From Sediminibacterium sp. (GTDB taxonomy: Bacteria > Bacteroidota > Bacteroidia > Chitinophagales > Chitinophagaceae), in the NCBI GenBank assembly GCA_017537025.1, contig JAFWCB010000008.1, positions 1-64,000 on the forward strand: a stretch of DNA of 64,000 nucleotides, in the 5' to 3' direction. This document shows positions 41,049 through 50,602 of the stretch, one piece after another (positions within the stretch are counted from its first letter, which is position 1; each line of letters opens with the position of its first letter). The notes below the pieces were generated by a model, which saw only the letters and a list, made by a program, of their open reading frames with translations, had not been told where the DNA came from and did not search any database. Made by a program: the position numbers and the translations under genes.

Positions 41049-42784
41049 TGACAATTAAAGTAAAATTAAATCTCGGCATAGGGCTCCTGTTTATACTGAT
41101 AACCTTGCTTACAGTGATAAGCAACTTTTATATCAATAAACTTTCAGGTGATACGAAAGAGATTTTAGTGGCCAACTATAACACACTTGATTATTCAAGA
41201 GAGATGCTAATTTCATTAAACGAGGGGTCGATCAGTGATGCTGACATGAAGCATTTTCAGGATAATTTAAATAAACAACAACACAATGTTACCGAAATTG
41301 GTGAACAGGAATTGACAGATAAACTTACAGCTGATTTTGCACAATTAAAGCGGAATAGAAATGATAGTGCCATAATTAAGAAAATCAGAACAGATATTAC
41401 GGATATTATATGGGTAAATATGCAAGCTATTCAACGCAAAAATGCGATAGCACAAAGTACTGTAGACGATGCATCAATTTGGATAATCATTACCGGCACA
41501 TTTTGTTTCTTAATAGCCCTTACACTTTTATTTAATTTGCCAAGTAATATAGCCAACCCCATTCAAGAACTAACGCACAGTTTTAAAGAAGTTGCTGCTC
41601 AAAATTATTCACAACGCGTACATTTTCACAAACACAATGAATTTGGCGAATTAGCTTCCACTTTTAATACTATGGCAGAGAAATTGGGGGAATATAAAAA
41701 TAGCAATCTTGAAAAAATAACCATCGAAAAAAAACGTATTGAAACACTTATTAATAATCTAAAGGACCCTGTTATTGGGTTAGATGAAAATAGGCGAATC
41801 CTTTTTATGAACGATGTTGCTATAAAAGTAGCTGGATTAAAAAGTAAGGATGAAGTCATTGGGCAATTAGTACAAGATATAGCAGTAAAGAACGATTTGG
41901 TTCGCTCGCTTATACAAGACCTATTTACATCTGAAGCAACCCTAACCGATAATAAAATGCTGATAAAGATATATGCAGATAATAGGGAAAGCTATTTTGA
42001 AAAAGAGATTATTCCAATTAAAATTACACCTACTGGAGAAAAGGAAGAAAAGCTAATTGGCAATGTAATTTTACTTCAAAATATTACGCCATACAAAGAA
42101 CTGGATTTTGCAAAAACTAATTTTATTGCAACCGTATCGCATGAATTAAAGACCCCAATATCTTCTATACAAATGAGCTTACAACTTTTAGAAAATAAAA
42201 GAGTTGGTGTTATCAATTCAGAACAAAAAAAGTTGATCGAAAGTATAAAAGAAGATACCGGTAGGCTATTAAAAATAACAAGTGAGTTGTTAAATATGAC
42301 ACAGGTAGAGAGCGGGAATATTGAACTTTCTATAACCCCCGTTAACCCCAAAGATATTTTGGATTTTGCAGTACATACTACTAAAATGCTGGCAGAGCAA
42401 AAACAAATTAAATTTAATATTAATTGTGACGACAATTTGCCTCAAATACTAGTTGATAAAGAAAAAACTAGCTGGGTATTAATTAACCTTATTTCAAATG
42501 CAATTCGGTATTCTTATGATAACTCCATAATTTTTTTAAATATTACAAAAGATAAAAATGTGGTAAAAATTTCAGTAAAAGATACCGGGCAGGGCATTTC
42601 ATCTCAGTATATTTCAAAAATATTCAATCGCTATTTTAGAGTGCCGGGAACAAAAAAAGAAGGCACAGGGTTAGGGTTAGCAATCAGCAAGGAATTTATT
42701 GAAGCACAAGATGGACAAATAAGCGTAGAAAGCGAATTAGGTGCAGGTACTATTTTTACGCTTACATTAAAAACTTTCGCCTAG
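41048..42784 (+). CDS. Histidine kinase of the kdp locus
   Basis: The 578-residue protein has a transmembrane segment (8-28), a periplasmic domain, a second transmembrane segment (about 142-162), a HAMP domain (165-220), a PAS domain (about 230-350), HisKA with His365 in ATVSHELKTP, and HATPase with LINLISNAIRYSYDN and DTGQGIS. It starts at the last base of kdpD (TAATG), so it is translationally coupled. Its natural partner is the sigma-54 response regulator at 32360. Confidence 0.88.
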   Translation: MTIKVKLNLGIGLLFILITLLTVISNFYINKLSGDTKEILVANYNTLDYSREMLISLNEGSISDADMKHFQDNLNKQQHNVTEIGEQELTDKLTADFAQLKRNRNDSAIIKKIRTDITDIIWVNMQAIQRKNAIAQSTVDDASIWIIITGTFCFLIALTLLFNLPSNIANPIQELTHSFKEVAAQNYSQRVHFHKHNEFGELASTFNTMAEKLGEYKNSNLEKITIEKKRIETLINNLKDPVIGLDENRRILFMNDVAIKVAGLKSKDEVIGQLVQDIAVKNDLVRSLIQDLFTSEATLTDNKMLIKIYADNRESYFEKEIIPIKITPTGEKEEKLIGNVILLQNITPYKELDFAKTNFIATVSHELKTPISSIQMSLQLLENKRVGVINSEQKKLIESIKEDTGRLLKITSELLNMTQVESGNIELSITPVNPKDILDFAVHTTKMLAEQKQIKFNINCDDNLPQILVDKEKTSWVLINLISNAIRYSYDNSIIFLNITKDKNVVKISVKDTGQGISSQYISKIFNRYFRVPGTKKEGTGLGLAISKEFIEAQDGQISVESELGAGTIFTLTLKTFA

Positions 42785-42918
42785 TGTTGGTTTTCTTCGG
42801 CTATAAAGCGTATTTTATAAGCACCCAAGCTATATTACATTGTTAAATTCCACCTTTGTTAAAATAAGGAACCGTTGTATTTCATATATTCAACTACTGA
42901 AGAGAAATAACAGTAGTT

Positions 42919-44286
42919 ATGAAAAGAAAGGATTTTATTAAACAGACAATGCTGGGAGGAACAGCAGCTCTTATTCTCCCTCCCTTTTTAACGGGTTGCA
43001 GTAAAGACGACCCAACAAATAGTATAACTACTGATAAAAAAATTATAGTTATTGGCGGAGGGATCGCAGGGCTTTCCGCAGCTAAAAAATTTAAAGATAG
43101 AGGCATTCAAATAACTTTATTGGAATCTCAAAGCAAAATAGGCGGAAGATTAAGAACGAATAACTCCTTAGGGTTTGCCTTTGATGAAGGGGCTAGTTGG
43201 ATACACGGGCCGAATGGAAATCCAATAACATCTTTAGCCTCAAGTGCAGGTGCAAACACCTTTTTAACGGATGACAATAGTCTTAATGTGTTTGATAGTA
43301 ATGGCGCACCATATGCTAATACTATTTTGGATAGTAATTATAATGCATACAAATCATCTTTAAATACAGTTAGAACAAATGGAAATATTAATCAAAGTTT
43401 TCAAACTGTTTTTAATAATCAGTTTCCAAACAAAATAAATGATAGGCTTTGGAAATACATGCTTTCTGCTTACTTGGAATTTGATACCGGAGCTGATATA
43501 TCAGATCTTTCATCTAATCAATTTGATGATGACGATAATTTTAGTGGAGCGGATGTTATAATAACAAATGGCTACGATAAAGTAGCTCAATATTTGGCTC
43601 AAGGAATTAATATCTTATTGAATGAGAAAGTTTCCGCTATAGATTATTCGGGGGCAAAAGTTACAGTTACAACAAGCACTACAACCTATCAGGCAGACTA
43701 TGTTTTAGTTACAGTTCCGCTGGGTGTTTTAAAAAACAATATCATAAATTTTACCCCGGCACTGCCTAATGATAAATTGCAAGCAATTAGCAAACTAAAA
43801 ATGAGTTCTGTTAATAAATTCCTCTTGACATTCCCGTCTATTTTTTGGGATAATACACTACAATACATCGGATATACACCGGAAACAAAAGGGAAGTTTA
43901 ATTATTTTATGAATATGAATAAGTTTGTTCAGCAAAATGCTTTAATGACTTTTGCTTTTGGAAATTATAGCGCATTAACAGAAACATTGTCTGACGCCCA
44001 GGTTACAACCGAAATAATGTCACATCTAAAGTCAATTTACGGCAACAGTATTCCTAATCCAACATCATTTTTGAGGACAAAATGGGGAGTTAATCCACAT
44101 ACATTCGGTTCTTATTCTTTTGCAACAACGGGAACAACCACTACAGATTTCGATACACTTTCAAATTCGGTTAATAGCAAACTTTTCTTTGGTGGAGAGC
44201 ATACGAATAGGCAATATCGGGGAACAGTGCACGGGGCTTATCTTAGCGGGCAAAGGGAAGCTGATAAGATTATTTCCCTACTTTAA
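42919..44286 (+). CDS. Flavin-containing amine oxidase, lipoprotein or Tat-exported
   Basis: The 455-residue protein begins MKRKDFIKQTMLGGTAALIL and ends its signal at LTGC (lipobox), so it is probably exported. The FAD-binding motif IIVIGGGIAGLSAAKKFKDRG, the ESQSKIGGRLRT dinucleotide loop and the C-terminal FFGGEHTNRQYRGTVHGAYLSGQREADKI are those of the monoamine oxidase/polyamine oxidase family. It oxidises an amine using FAD; substrate unknown. A CACCTTTG element near 42857, one mismatch from TAnnTTTG, could drive it. Confidence 0.88.
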   Translation: MKRKDFIKQTMLGGTAALILPPFLTGCSKDDPTNSITTDKKIIVIGGGIAGLSAAKKFKDRGIQITLLESQSKIGGRLRTNNSLGFAFDEGASWIHGPNGNPITSLASSAGANTFLTDDNSLNVFDSNGAPYANTILDSNYNAYKSSLNTVRTNGNINQSFQTVFNNQFPNKINDRLWKYMLSAYLEFDTGADISDLSSNQFDDDDNFSGADVIITNGYDKVAQYLAQGINILLNEKVSAIDYSGAKVTVTTSTTTYQADYVLVTVPLGVLKNNIINFTPALPNDKLQAISKLKMSSVNKFLLTFPSIFWDNTLQYIGYTPETKGKFNYFMNMNKFVQQNALMTFAFGNYSALTETLSDAQVTTEIMSHLKSIYGNSIPNPTSFLRTKWGVNPHTFGSYSFATTGTTTTDFDTLSNSVNSKLFFGGEHTNRQYRGTVHGAYLSGQREADKIISLL

Positions 44287-44404
44287 GGGCGTATCGGTAG
44301 GAAAGTTTACAAGTTTATTGACCCCCTAATTCGTGTACAGAAAAATTATCCATCTATTCAAGGCATTTATCCATTTTTTAGGCACTTATGTCATTGCACT
44401 TTTG

Positions 44405-44421
44405 TGTCGTCAATAACGACA
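44405..44421. promoter_or_regulatory. Inverted repeat upstream of the AhpD-like gene
   Basis: TGTCGT and ACGACA are perfect 6-bp arms with a CAATA spacer, 18 bp before the ATG at 44439 and immediately after a CACTTTTG promoter-like element. It could be an operator or an RNA hairpin in the 5' leader. Confidence 0.35.
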
Positions 44422-44438
44422 TAGAAAAAACAAAAAAA

Positions 44439-44972
44439 ATGGCAAACTTTTCGGTTCCAAGCAGAGGAGATGTATCTGCAAATAATCAGGAGATCTTTGA
44501 TAATCTCAATAAGGCTTTGGGAATGGTTCCCAATCTATATGCTGTAATGGCATTATCTGATACAGCATTGGGCAATTACCTTGCTTTTCAAAATGCCAAA
44601 ACTACTTTTTCAAACAAAGAAAAACAGGCGGTTAATTTGGTGGTTAGTCAGGTAAATGAATGTTTGTATTGCCAATCGGCACACACCGTATTAGGTAAAT
44701 TAAATGGTTTGACAGAAGCACAGACCATTGAAATTAGAAAGGGCAGTGCCTCTTTTGACAAAAGGTTAGATGTATTGGTTACATTAGCAAAAGAAATAAC
44801 TGCCAATAAGGGATTCGCTTCAACGGAAGCTATAGATGCTTTTATTAACGCAGGTTATACAAAAGGTCAGGTAATTGAGTTAGTATTTTTAGTAGCCGAA
44901 AAAACAGCTATGAACTATGTTCACGCAATTACTAAAGTAGAAATTGACTTTCCGGTAGCGCAGGCCATTTGA
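44439..44972 (+). CDS. Carboxymuconolactone decarboxylase/AhpD-like protein
   Basis: From the ATG at 44439 the 177-residue protein has the AhpD signature: CLYCQSAH with Cys75, Cys78 and His82 in an all-helical fold. Such proteins reduce peroxides or act as alkylhydroperoxidase-like thiol relays. The gene leads a set with a DUF1348 gene and an AraC regulator. The open frame upstream of 44439 lacks family sequence and overlaps a promoter-like region. Confidence 0.82.
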   Translation: MANFSVPSRGDVSANNQEIFDNLNKALGMVPNLYAVMALSDTALGNYLAFQNAKTTFSNKEKQAVNLVVSQVNECLYCQSAHTVLGKLNGLTEAQTIEIRKGSASFDKRLDVLVTLAKEITANKGFASTEAIDAFINAGYTKGQVIELVFLVAEKTAMNYVHAITKVEIDFPVAQAI

Positions 44973-44981
44973 TAATTAATA

Positions 44982-45013
44982 AGAGGCTGCTTATATTCAT
45001 TTAAGCAGCCTCC
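44982..45013 (+). terminator. Strong hairpin between AhpD-like and DUF1348 genes
   Basis: AGAGGCTGCTT and AAGCAGCCTCC form a stem of about 10 bp around a TATATTCATTT loop; flanking TTAATAAG and CTTAATAA extend it. There is no T run afterwards, so it may be a weak terminator or mRNA-stability element that lowers expression of the downstream genes. Confidence 0.5.
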
Positions 45014-45026
45014 TTAATAAAAAACT

Positions 45027-45440
45027 ATGGAAAATAGAAAATTACCCCTCCCGCCCTTTACCTTAGAAACTGCTTTGCAAAAGGTACAAATGGCAGAAGA
45101 TGCCTGGAATACCAAGGATCCTGGAAAAGTTAGTTTAGCTTATACTATTGATACTGAGTGGAGAAACAGAACTGAGTTCATTATTGGAAGAGAAGAGGTA
45201 AAGCAATTTCTTAATCGAAAATGGGAAAAAGAGTTAGGCTATAAATTGAAAAAAGAGCTTTGGGGTTTTAGAGAAAATAGAATGGCTGTAAGATTCGAAT
45301 ATGAATGGCATAACCACGAAGGGCAATGGTTCAGAAGCTATGGAAATGAGTTGTGGGAGTTTGATGAAAATGGATTAATGCGAAAAAGATTTGCAAGCAT
45401 TAATGATTTACCTATTAAGGAAGAAGAAAGAAAATTGTAA
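45027..45440 (+). CDS. DUF1348 (NTF2-like) protein
   Basis: The 137-residue protein matches DUF1348: [40 protein letters not shown], then [48 protein letters not shown] and a short tail. The fold is NTF2-like and cytoplasmic. The gene's stop overlaps the ATG of the AraC regulator by one base, so they are coupled. Function unknown. Confidence 0.85.
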   Translation: MENRKLPLPPFTLETALQKVQMAEDAWNTKDPGKVSLAYTIDTEWRNRTEFIIGREEVKQFLNRKWEKELGYKLKKELWGFRENRMAVRFEYEWHNHEGQWFRSYGNELWEFDENGLMRKRFASINDLPIKEEERKL

Positions 45441-46333
45441 TGAATACGCAAAATACATTAACGCTGGTTAATCCACAAAACGGGAACCTTGCTTTCAAGA
45501 TTTTATCCTTCGAAAGCAATGATTTTTTTGATCATATTCAGCGAAACAATTACTATTCACTGATTTGGATTCAACAAGGCGAAGGCAAATTGAAAGCCGA
45601 TTTTTCAACATATCAATATGCCAGCAATAACTTATTAGCCTTTTCACCCTATCAACCCTTTATGCTCATTCCCGAAACCGACTTGCGTGGAATAGCGGTG
45701 CAATTTCATCCAGACTTTTTTTGTATTCATAAACATCAGCAGGAAGTGGCTTGTAATGGGGTTTTATTTAATAATATTTATCAACCACCAATAGTAGCTT
45801 TAGATGAGAAAACCAGGCCTACTTTGCAAATGTTGATTCAGCAAATGCAAACTGAAATGCAAAATACTGCACTAGCGCAATATGAATTATTGATTTCTTA
45901 CCTTAAAATATTTCTCATTACAACATCGAGGCTAAAAACAGATCAATATTCAGAAGCCAAAAAAGATACATCTCATTTACAAGAGCCCTTTGTATTACAA
46001 TCACTCAAAGAAGCTATCGAAAAAAATTATAGAGAAAAACATACAGCAAGTGATTATGCTTCGATATTGAGTATAACACCAAAAGCCTTGGCAAAGATTA
46101 CAAAAACACACCTTAATAAAACGCTCACATCTCTTATATCGGAAAGAATAATTATTGAAGCCAAACGTGAACTGTATTTAACCAATAAGCCCGTAAAGCA
46201 AATTGCCTATGAATTAGGCTATGATGACGAGTATTACTTTAGCCGATTTTTTAAAACGAATACGGATGTGTCACCACAAATTTACCGCAATACAGTTGGT
46301 TTCGACAGGCTATCTTCTTTGACTGTGAATTAG
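45440..46333 (+). CDS. AraC-family regulator
   Basis: The 297-residue protein has a cupin-like sensor domain (residues 15-160: NYYSLIWIQQGEGKLKADF, NNLLAFSPYQPFML) and a C-terminal AraC HTH (about 190-285: HTASDYASILSITPKALAKITKTHLNKTLTSLISERIIIEAKREL, then GYDDEYYFSRFFKTNTDVSPQIYR). It is translationally coupled to the DUF1348 gene by TAATG overlap. It likely controls its own operon and perhaps the SDR gene downstream. Confidence 0.87.
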   Translation: MNTQNTLTLVNPQNGNLAFKILSFESNDFFDHIQRNNYYSLIWIQQGEGKLKADFSTYQYASNNLLAFSPYQPFMLIPETDLRGIAVQFHPDFFCIHKHQQEVACNGVLFNNIYQPPIVALDEKTRPTLQMLIQQMQTEMQNTALAQYELLISYLKIFLITTSRLKTDQYSEAKKDTSHLQEPFVLQSLKEAIEKNYREKHTASDYASILSITPKALAKITKTHLNKTLTSLISERIIIEAKRELYLTNKPVKQIAYELGYDDEYYFSRFFKTNTDVSPQIYRNTVGFDRLSSLTVN

Positions 46334-46474
46334 CAAAAACAGCTTATAACAAAGATATAGCAAAAGTATAGCTAACGGTAGTACAATCAAAGGCAGTTAA
46401 GGGATAAGAATGCTATCTGCTGAACTACAGTAAATTTATTGTAACTTTTCAACAAAATAATTTTCTGATTATTT

Positions 46475-47311
46475 ATGATACAAAAAATTTGGTTTATAAC
46501 AGGTATATCAAGTGGTTTGGGCAAAGCGCTTGCTGAAACAGTAATTGAAAATGGCGACTTTGTAATAGGTACATTTCGTAATCAAACACAGTCGGATGCT
46601 TTTAATAATCGGTATAAAGACAAAGCATTTGCATTGACTTTAGATATTACAGATCCACATGAAATTAAAGATGCTGTTAAGCTCGTTTCAGACAAATTTG
46701 GTAAAGTTGATATGCTCGTAAACAATGCCGGTTTTGGTTTAGCAGGTGCTATTGAAGAAGCTAGCATAGCCGAAGTAAGAGAAATTTTTGAGGCAAACTT
46801 TTTTGGCACTTTGCAACTTACACAAGCATTCTTACCATTATTCAGGAAACAAAAAAGTGGACACATTATTCAAATATCTTCTCACGGCGGCTTTAAGGCA
46901 TTTCCGGGTTTCGGTATTTATAATGCCAGTAAATTCGCTTTAGAAGGGTTCAGCGAAGCGTTGGCAGTAGAAGTTGCACCGCTAGGCATAAAATTAACTA
47001 TTGTAGAACCCGGACCTTTCAGAACAAACTTTGCCGGTAGTTCTTTTAAACAAGCTAAAGTAATTATTGACGACTATAGCACATCAGCCGGGGCATTTAG
47101 AGAGAGAATGAAGCAAGTAGACGGTAAACAAGAAGGCGATCCAATAAAAGCAGCACGGGCTATTATTGACATTACTAAACTGGATACACCACCATTGCGA
47201 CTGCCATTAGGGAAAATTGCAATCGTTTCATTAACTGCTAAATTAGAAAGCGTACAAAATGATATGGATAACTTTAGAGATGTTGCTGAAAACGCAGTAT
47301 TCGATAAATAG
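46475..47311 (+). CDS. Short-chain dehydrogenase/reductase
   Basis: The 278-residue protein is a classical SDR: nucleotide motif TGISSGLGKALAE (8-20), NNAGFG, the catalytic Ser in IQISSHGG and YxxxK in YNASKFALEG. The C terminus (PGPFRTNFAGSSF) is like that of other oxidoreductases of this type. Cofactor and substrate are uncertain. It is followed 13 bp later by a DUF1801-like gene. Confidence 0.88.
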   Translation: MIQKIWFITGISSGLGKALAETVIENGDFVIGTFRNQTQSDAFNNRYKDKAFALTLDITDPHEIKDAVKLVSDKFGKVDMLVNNAGFGLAGAIEEASIAEVREIFEANFFGTLQLTQAFLPLFRKQKSGHIIQISSHGGFKAFPGFGIYNASKFALEGFSEALAVEVAPLGIKLTIVEPGPFRTNFAGSSFKQAKVIIDDYSTSAGAFRERMKQVDGKQEGDPIKAARAIIDITKLDTPPLRLPLGKIAIVSLTAKLESVQNDMDNFRDVAENAVFDK

Positions 47312-47324
47312 AGTAATTATATAA

Positions 47325-47756
47325 ATGGACCCAACAGTTGTACAATATATTGCAAAACAGTCTTTAGACAGACATCGTTTGCTGACCGATATTCATTCAA
47401 TAATTGTTCAGCAAGACAAAACCGTTAGCCCCACAGTTGAACCTATGATGGGAAAAGAAATGATTGTTTATAAAGCAAAAGGATTCATAAAATATGGACT
47501 AGCGAGTGTGAAAAATTATATGTCATTACATATTATGCCGATTTATGGCTCAACAGTATTATTTACAAAATATAAATCTCTTTTGCACAAAGCGAATTTC
47601 CAAAAAGGGTGTATTAATTTTTCGAAGGCAGATGATATGCCTTTAGATATAGTAAAAGAATTACTTATCGACAGTTCCAAAATTGACTTGTTGAAAATCC
47701 GCGAAAATTATTTAATGGGGAAAAAATCGAAAGGGAAAGCAAAAACTAGCACTTAA
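47325..47756 (+). CDS. DUF1801-like protein
   Basis: The 143-residue protein contains SIIVQQDKTVSPTVEPMMGKEMIVYKAKGFIKYGLASVKNYMSLHIMPIYG and a helix IVKELLIDSSKID before a lysine-rich tail (KKSKGKAKTST), consistent with the DUF1801/YdhG frataxin-like fold. The function is unknown; iron or nucleic-acid roles have been suggested for the family. It is probably co-transcribed with the SDR gene. Confidence 0.65.
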   Translation: MDPTVVQYIAKQSLDRHRLLTDIHSIIVQQDKTVSPTVEPMMGKEMIVYKAKGFIKYGLASVKNYMSLHIMPIYGSTVLFTKYKSLLHKANFQKGCINFSKADDMPLDIVKELLIDSSKIDLLKIRENYLMGKKSKGKAKTST

Positions 47757-47796
47757 GTTTTATACTTATAGATTCGAGAAAGGAATCCCTAATTAA

Positions 47797-48057
47797 TTAT
47801 TTCCCAGTTAACATCAGCACAATCAATATTAGCATAATCAAAAGGTGTACAATCAGCCATATTTTTTGATAAGTGGGTCTTTTCTGAAAGGGTCTTGAGG
47901 GATTGAAAGGGTCAAATATCAACGCTAAGCCCCAAAAAATACTTGCTTGTGAAAAGTCTTTTAAAACCAAGAACACAATACCAGTAGCTAGGAAGGCGAT
48001 GTATCCCAACTTATTTAACTTATAAGAATTTGTTTTAATTTTTACTTCCTTTTCCAT
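47797..48057 (-). CDS. Two-TM small membrane protein
   Basis: The 86-residue protein is encoded opposite to its neighbours. It has a charged N terminus, a hydrophobic segment (about 17-46), the loop FDPFNPSRPFQKRPTYQKIW and a second segment (about 66-84). No family is recognised. Its gap to the pseudogene and the two-component system to the right (48058-48243) contains a small hairpin (GGGTAT/ATACCC) and nothing else I can identify. Confidence 0.6.
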   Translation of the reverse strand: MEKEVKIKTNSYKLNKLGYIAFLATGIVFLVLKDFSQASIFWGLALIFDPFNPSRPFQKRPTYQKIWLIVHLLIMLILIVLMLTGK

Positions 48058-48243
48058 TTTTGTTTTGATTTATTGGTAGCTGTAAGCCACATAATATTAC
48101 AGGTACTGAATATTCAAAACTCAGGAATTACGAATCTTGCTATGTAGGGGTATGAAAATATATACCCGGAAGCTACTTATGAAACTTTTGTTTAGCTTTA
48201 TTATGGATTATTTTAAAACAGTATACTTACTAAAAATATAAAT

Positions 48244-48440
48244 ATGAGACCAATCACTATTCAGAAAATAGTACAAGAAGAAGTAACTTCATGGAATAGT
48301 GGAGATGCTCAACGACCCAAAATATTGTTTCACTAAAATTTCCCAACCCTGATGTTGCGGTTGTAGAAACCATTACTTGGGTATCTAACTTACCAAAAGA
48401 TGCACCTGTTAAAGGAATATCAACACCGGAACCTCGATAA
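48244..48440 (+). pseudogene. Decayed DUF4440/SgcJ-like gene fragment
   Basis: The first frame from an ATG gives MRPITIQKIVQEEVTSWNSG (then DAQ), the start of a DUF4440-type protein. A second frame from 48315 to the stop at 48440 gives NIVSLKFPNPDVAVVETITW and NLPKDAPVKG, the C-terminal half. The frames differ and the centre (about 50 residues) is missing, so it looks like an internal deletion plus frameshift. It is immediately upstream of the response regulator gene. Confidence 0.6.
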
Positions 48441-48473
48441 ATTGCTGCTTTAATCTTTTGCTTTTTGCTGAAA

Positions 48474-49166
48474 ATGAAAATTCTCCTCATAGAAGACGAT
48501 ACCCGAATAGCTGAACTTATTAAACGCAGTTTAGAAGAACAGGGGTTTGTTATCACGGTTGCTTTCGACGGCTATTTGGGAAAGAAACTTGCCGTTACAC
48601 ATGATTTTGACCTTATCATCACAGACATCATACTCCCTAAAATAAACGGTATTGATTTGTGTAAAGAACTACGTGCCTTAAAACCCGACCTGCCCATATT
48701 GATACTTACGGCATTAGGAACAACAGACGATAAGGTGGAAGGTTTTGATGCGGGTGCAGATGATTACCTGGTAAAGCCGTTCGAATTGCGTGAATTACAT
48801 GTTCGTATTCGTGCACTGCTTAAGCGAAAGAATAAGAAACAATCAGGTCAGGTTTTTGTGTTAAAATACGCCGACCTGGAACTAAACCTACATACTAAAA
48901 TCTTTAAGCGAAAAGGCCAAGAAATATCGTTAACACCAAAGGAAATGAAATTGCTGGAATACATGATGCAAAACCCCGAACGAGTATTAAGTCGTACCGA
49001 ACTTGCTGAAAAAGTTTGGGAAACCACTTTTGATACCGGTACCAATTTCATAGATGTTTACATCAATTACCTGCGCAACAAAATAGACAAGGGTTTTTCC
49101 GGCAAACTTATCCATACACGGTCGGGGCAGGGTTTTATTTTAAAACAGGAAGCACATGCAGATTAG
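48474..49166 (+). CDS. OmpR/CusR-type response regulator
   Basis: From the ATG at 48474 the 230-residue protein has a receiver domain (Asp51 in DLIITDIILPKING, with PFELRELHVRIRALLKR as the linker) and an OmpR winged helix (about 128-226: EISLTPKEMKLLEYMMQNPERVLSRTELAEKVW, then VDVYINYLRNKID). It overlaps the kinase gene by 11 bp. The upstream open frame extends only to 48465. The mgtC-mgtA genes are the nearest plausible targets. Confidence 0.9.
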   Translation: MKILLIEDDTRIAELIKRSLEEQGFVITVAFDGYLGKKLAVTHDFDLIITDIILPKINGIDLCKELRALKPDLPILILTALGTTDDKVEGFDAGADDYLVKPFELRELHVRIRALLKRKNKKQSGQVFVLKYADLELNLHTKIFKRKGQEISLTPKEMKLLEYMMQNPERVLSRTELAEKVWETTFDTGTNFIDVYINYLRNKIDKGFSGKLIHTRSGQGFILKQEAHAD

Positions 49167-50529
49167 AACAAGACTAACCATATTGTTTACTGTAATTGTG
49201 GCTGCACTCTTCGCTCTTTTTGCCTCCGTCATTTACTTTTCTTCTGCTGAAACAAGAGAAGAAGAGTATTATAAACGACTGGTACAGCAGGCAACGATAA
49301 AAGCAAATCTGCTGTTTAATTCAAATATTCAGCCTTCAGTGCTACAATTGATTTATAGAAATGCACCTAATATTTTATATCAGGAAGAAGTGGCGATCTA
49401 TGATACCGGCTTCCAGTTGTTGTACCATGATGCAGTTGATGTGGATAAGGTAAAAGAAACCCATGGCATGATAGACAGCATTTTAAAACTTGGCGAAATC
49501 CGGTTTTCACAAAATAAAATGCAGGTAGTTGGCTTTGAGTACCGAATAAATAATAGGAAATATGCAATTACCGCAGCCGCTATTGATGCTTATGGTTTTA
49601 ATAAACTCGTGCAACTGCGAAATACCTTGATCGTCTTATTCGTTGTATCCATCATCCTTATTTTTTTAGCAGGTCGTTTTCTTTCGGTACAATCATTAAA
49701 GCCTGTAGCAGTACTGATAGATAAGGTAAAACGTATCACTGCGGCTAACCTTGATATACGCGTAAATGAAGGTAATAGAAAAGATGAAATCGCAGCACTC
49801 GCCATTACTTTTAATCAAATGCTAGACCGATTGGAAGCGTCGTTTGATGCACAGAAAGCATTTGTATCCAACATCTCTCATGAACTGCGAACGCCACTTA
49901 CCGCAATGCTCACAGAATTACAACTAACAGCGGCAAAACCAAGAACGGTACAGGAATATCAGGAAGCTATACACCATATTACCAATGATACAAAAAGATT
50001 GGTTAGGCTAAGTAATAGCCTGCTCGACTTTGCCAAAGCAAGTTATGATCCGCAAGAAATATCCTTTAAGGAAATCAGGATGGATGAAGTGTTGATGGAT
50101 GCAAGAGCAGATCTGCTGCATTCGCAAACAGATTATAAAATAACTATCAACTTTGATGATGATAGCTTTAGTAATGAATATTTTTTGCATCTACATGCGA
50201 ATGCTTACCTGTTGAAAGTAGCGTTCATAAACCTAATGGAAAATGCCTGCAAATATTCAGATGATAAAATTTGCAATGTTTTTATCAAACCAAATGCACA
50301 AGAAATAGAACTGCAGTTCTCAGACAAAGGTATCGGCATCTCTCCTGATGAAATGGAACAAATCTTCAAGCCGTTTTACCGCGGCGGAAATAAACAATTT
50401 GCAGAAGGCAATGGCATAGGGCTCTCCCTTACTCAAAAAATAATTCATTTACACAAAGGAAATATTGCTGTTCAATCAGAAATAGGAAAGGGCAGCACTT
50501 TTATCGTCAAGTTGCCAAAAGATAAATAA
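49156..50529 (+). CDS. Sensor histidine kinase, partner of the upstream regulator
   Basis: The 457-residue protein has a transmembrane segment (8-28), a periplasmic domain of about 130 residues, a second transmembrane segment (155-175), HAMP, HisKA with His242 in FVSNISHELRTPLTA, and HATPase with LMENACKYSDDKICN and DKGIGIS. The topology is like CusS or PhoQ. The signal is unknown; the following magnesium-transport genes suggest magnesium or envelope stress. Confidence 0.88.
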   Translation: MQIRTRLTILFTVIVAALFALFASVIYFSSAETREEEYYKRLVQQATIKANLLFNSNIQPSVLQLIYRNAPNILYQEEVAIYDTGFQLLYHDAVDVDKVKETHGMIDSILKLGEIRFSQNKMQVVGFEYRINNRKYAITAAAIDAYGFNKLVQLRNTLIVLFVVSIILIFLAGRFLSVQSLKPVAVLIDKVKRITAANLDIRVNEGNRKDEIAALAITFNQMLDRLEASFDAQKAFVSNISHELRTPLTAMLTELQLTAAKPRTVQEYQEAIHHITNDTKRLVRLSNSLLDFAKASYDPQEISFKEIRMDEVLMDARADLLHSQTDYKITINFDDDSFSNEYFLHLHANAYLLKVAFINLMENACKYSDDKICNVFIKPNAQEIELQFSDKGIGISPDEMEQIFKPFYRGGNKQFAEGNGIGLSLTQKIIHLHKGNIAVQSEIGKGSTFIVKLPKDK

Positions 50530-50570
50530 CGACTCTAATAATTTTCTAATAAAATTCTGTTGCTTCTCTA

Positions 50571-50602
50571 ACAGCCTCTGAAATGGGGCTGTGCTACTTT
50601 TG
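50571..50602 (+). promoter_or_regulatory. Promoter region of the mgtC-mgtA operon, with dyad
   Basis: TACTTTTG (50595-50602) matches TAnnTTTG. Directly upstream, ACAGCCTC and GGGGCTGT pair around TGAAAT (50571-50592), a dyad where a regulator could bind or a weak terminator for the kinase gene. Transcription would start near 50608, leaving a leader of about 130 nt before mgtC. Confidence 0.45.
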
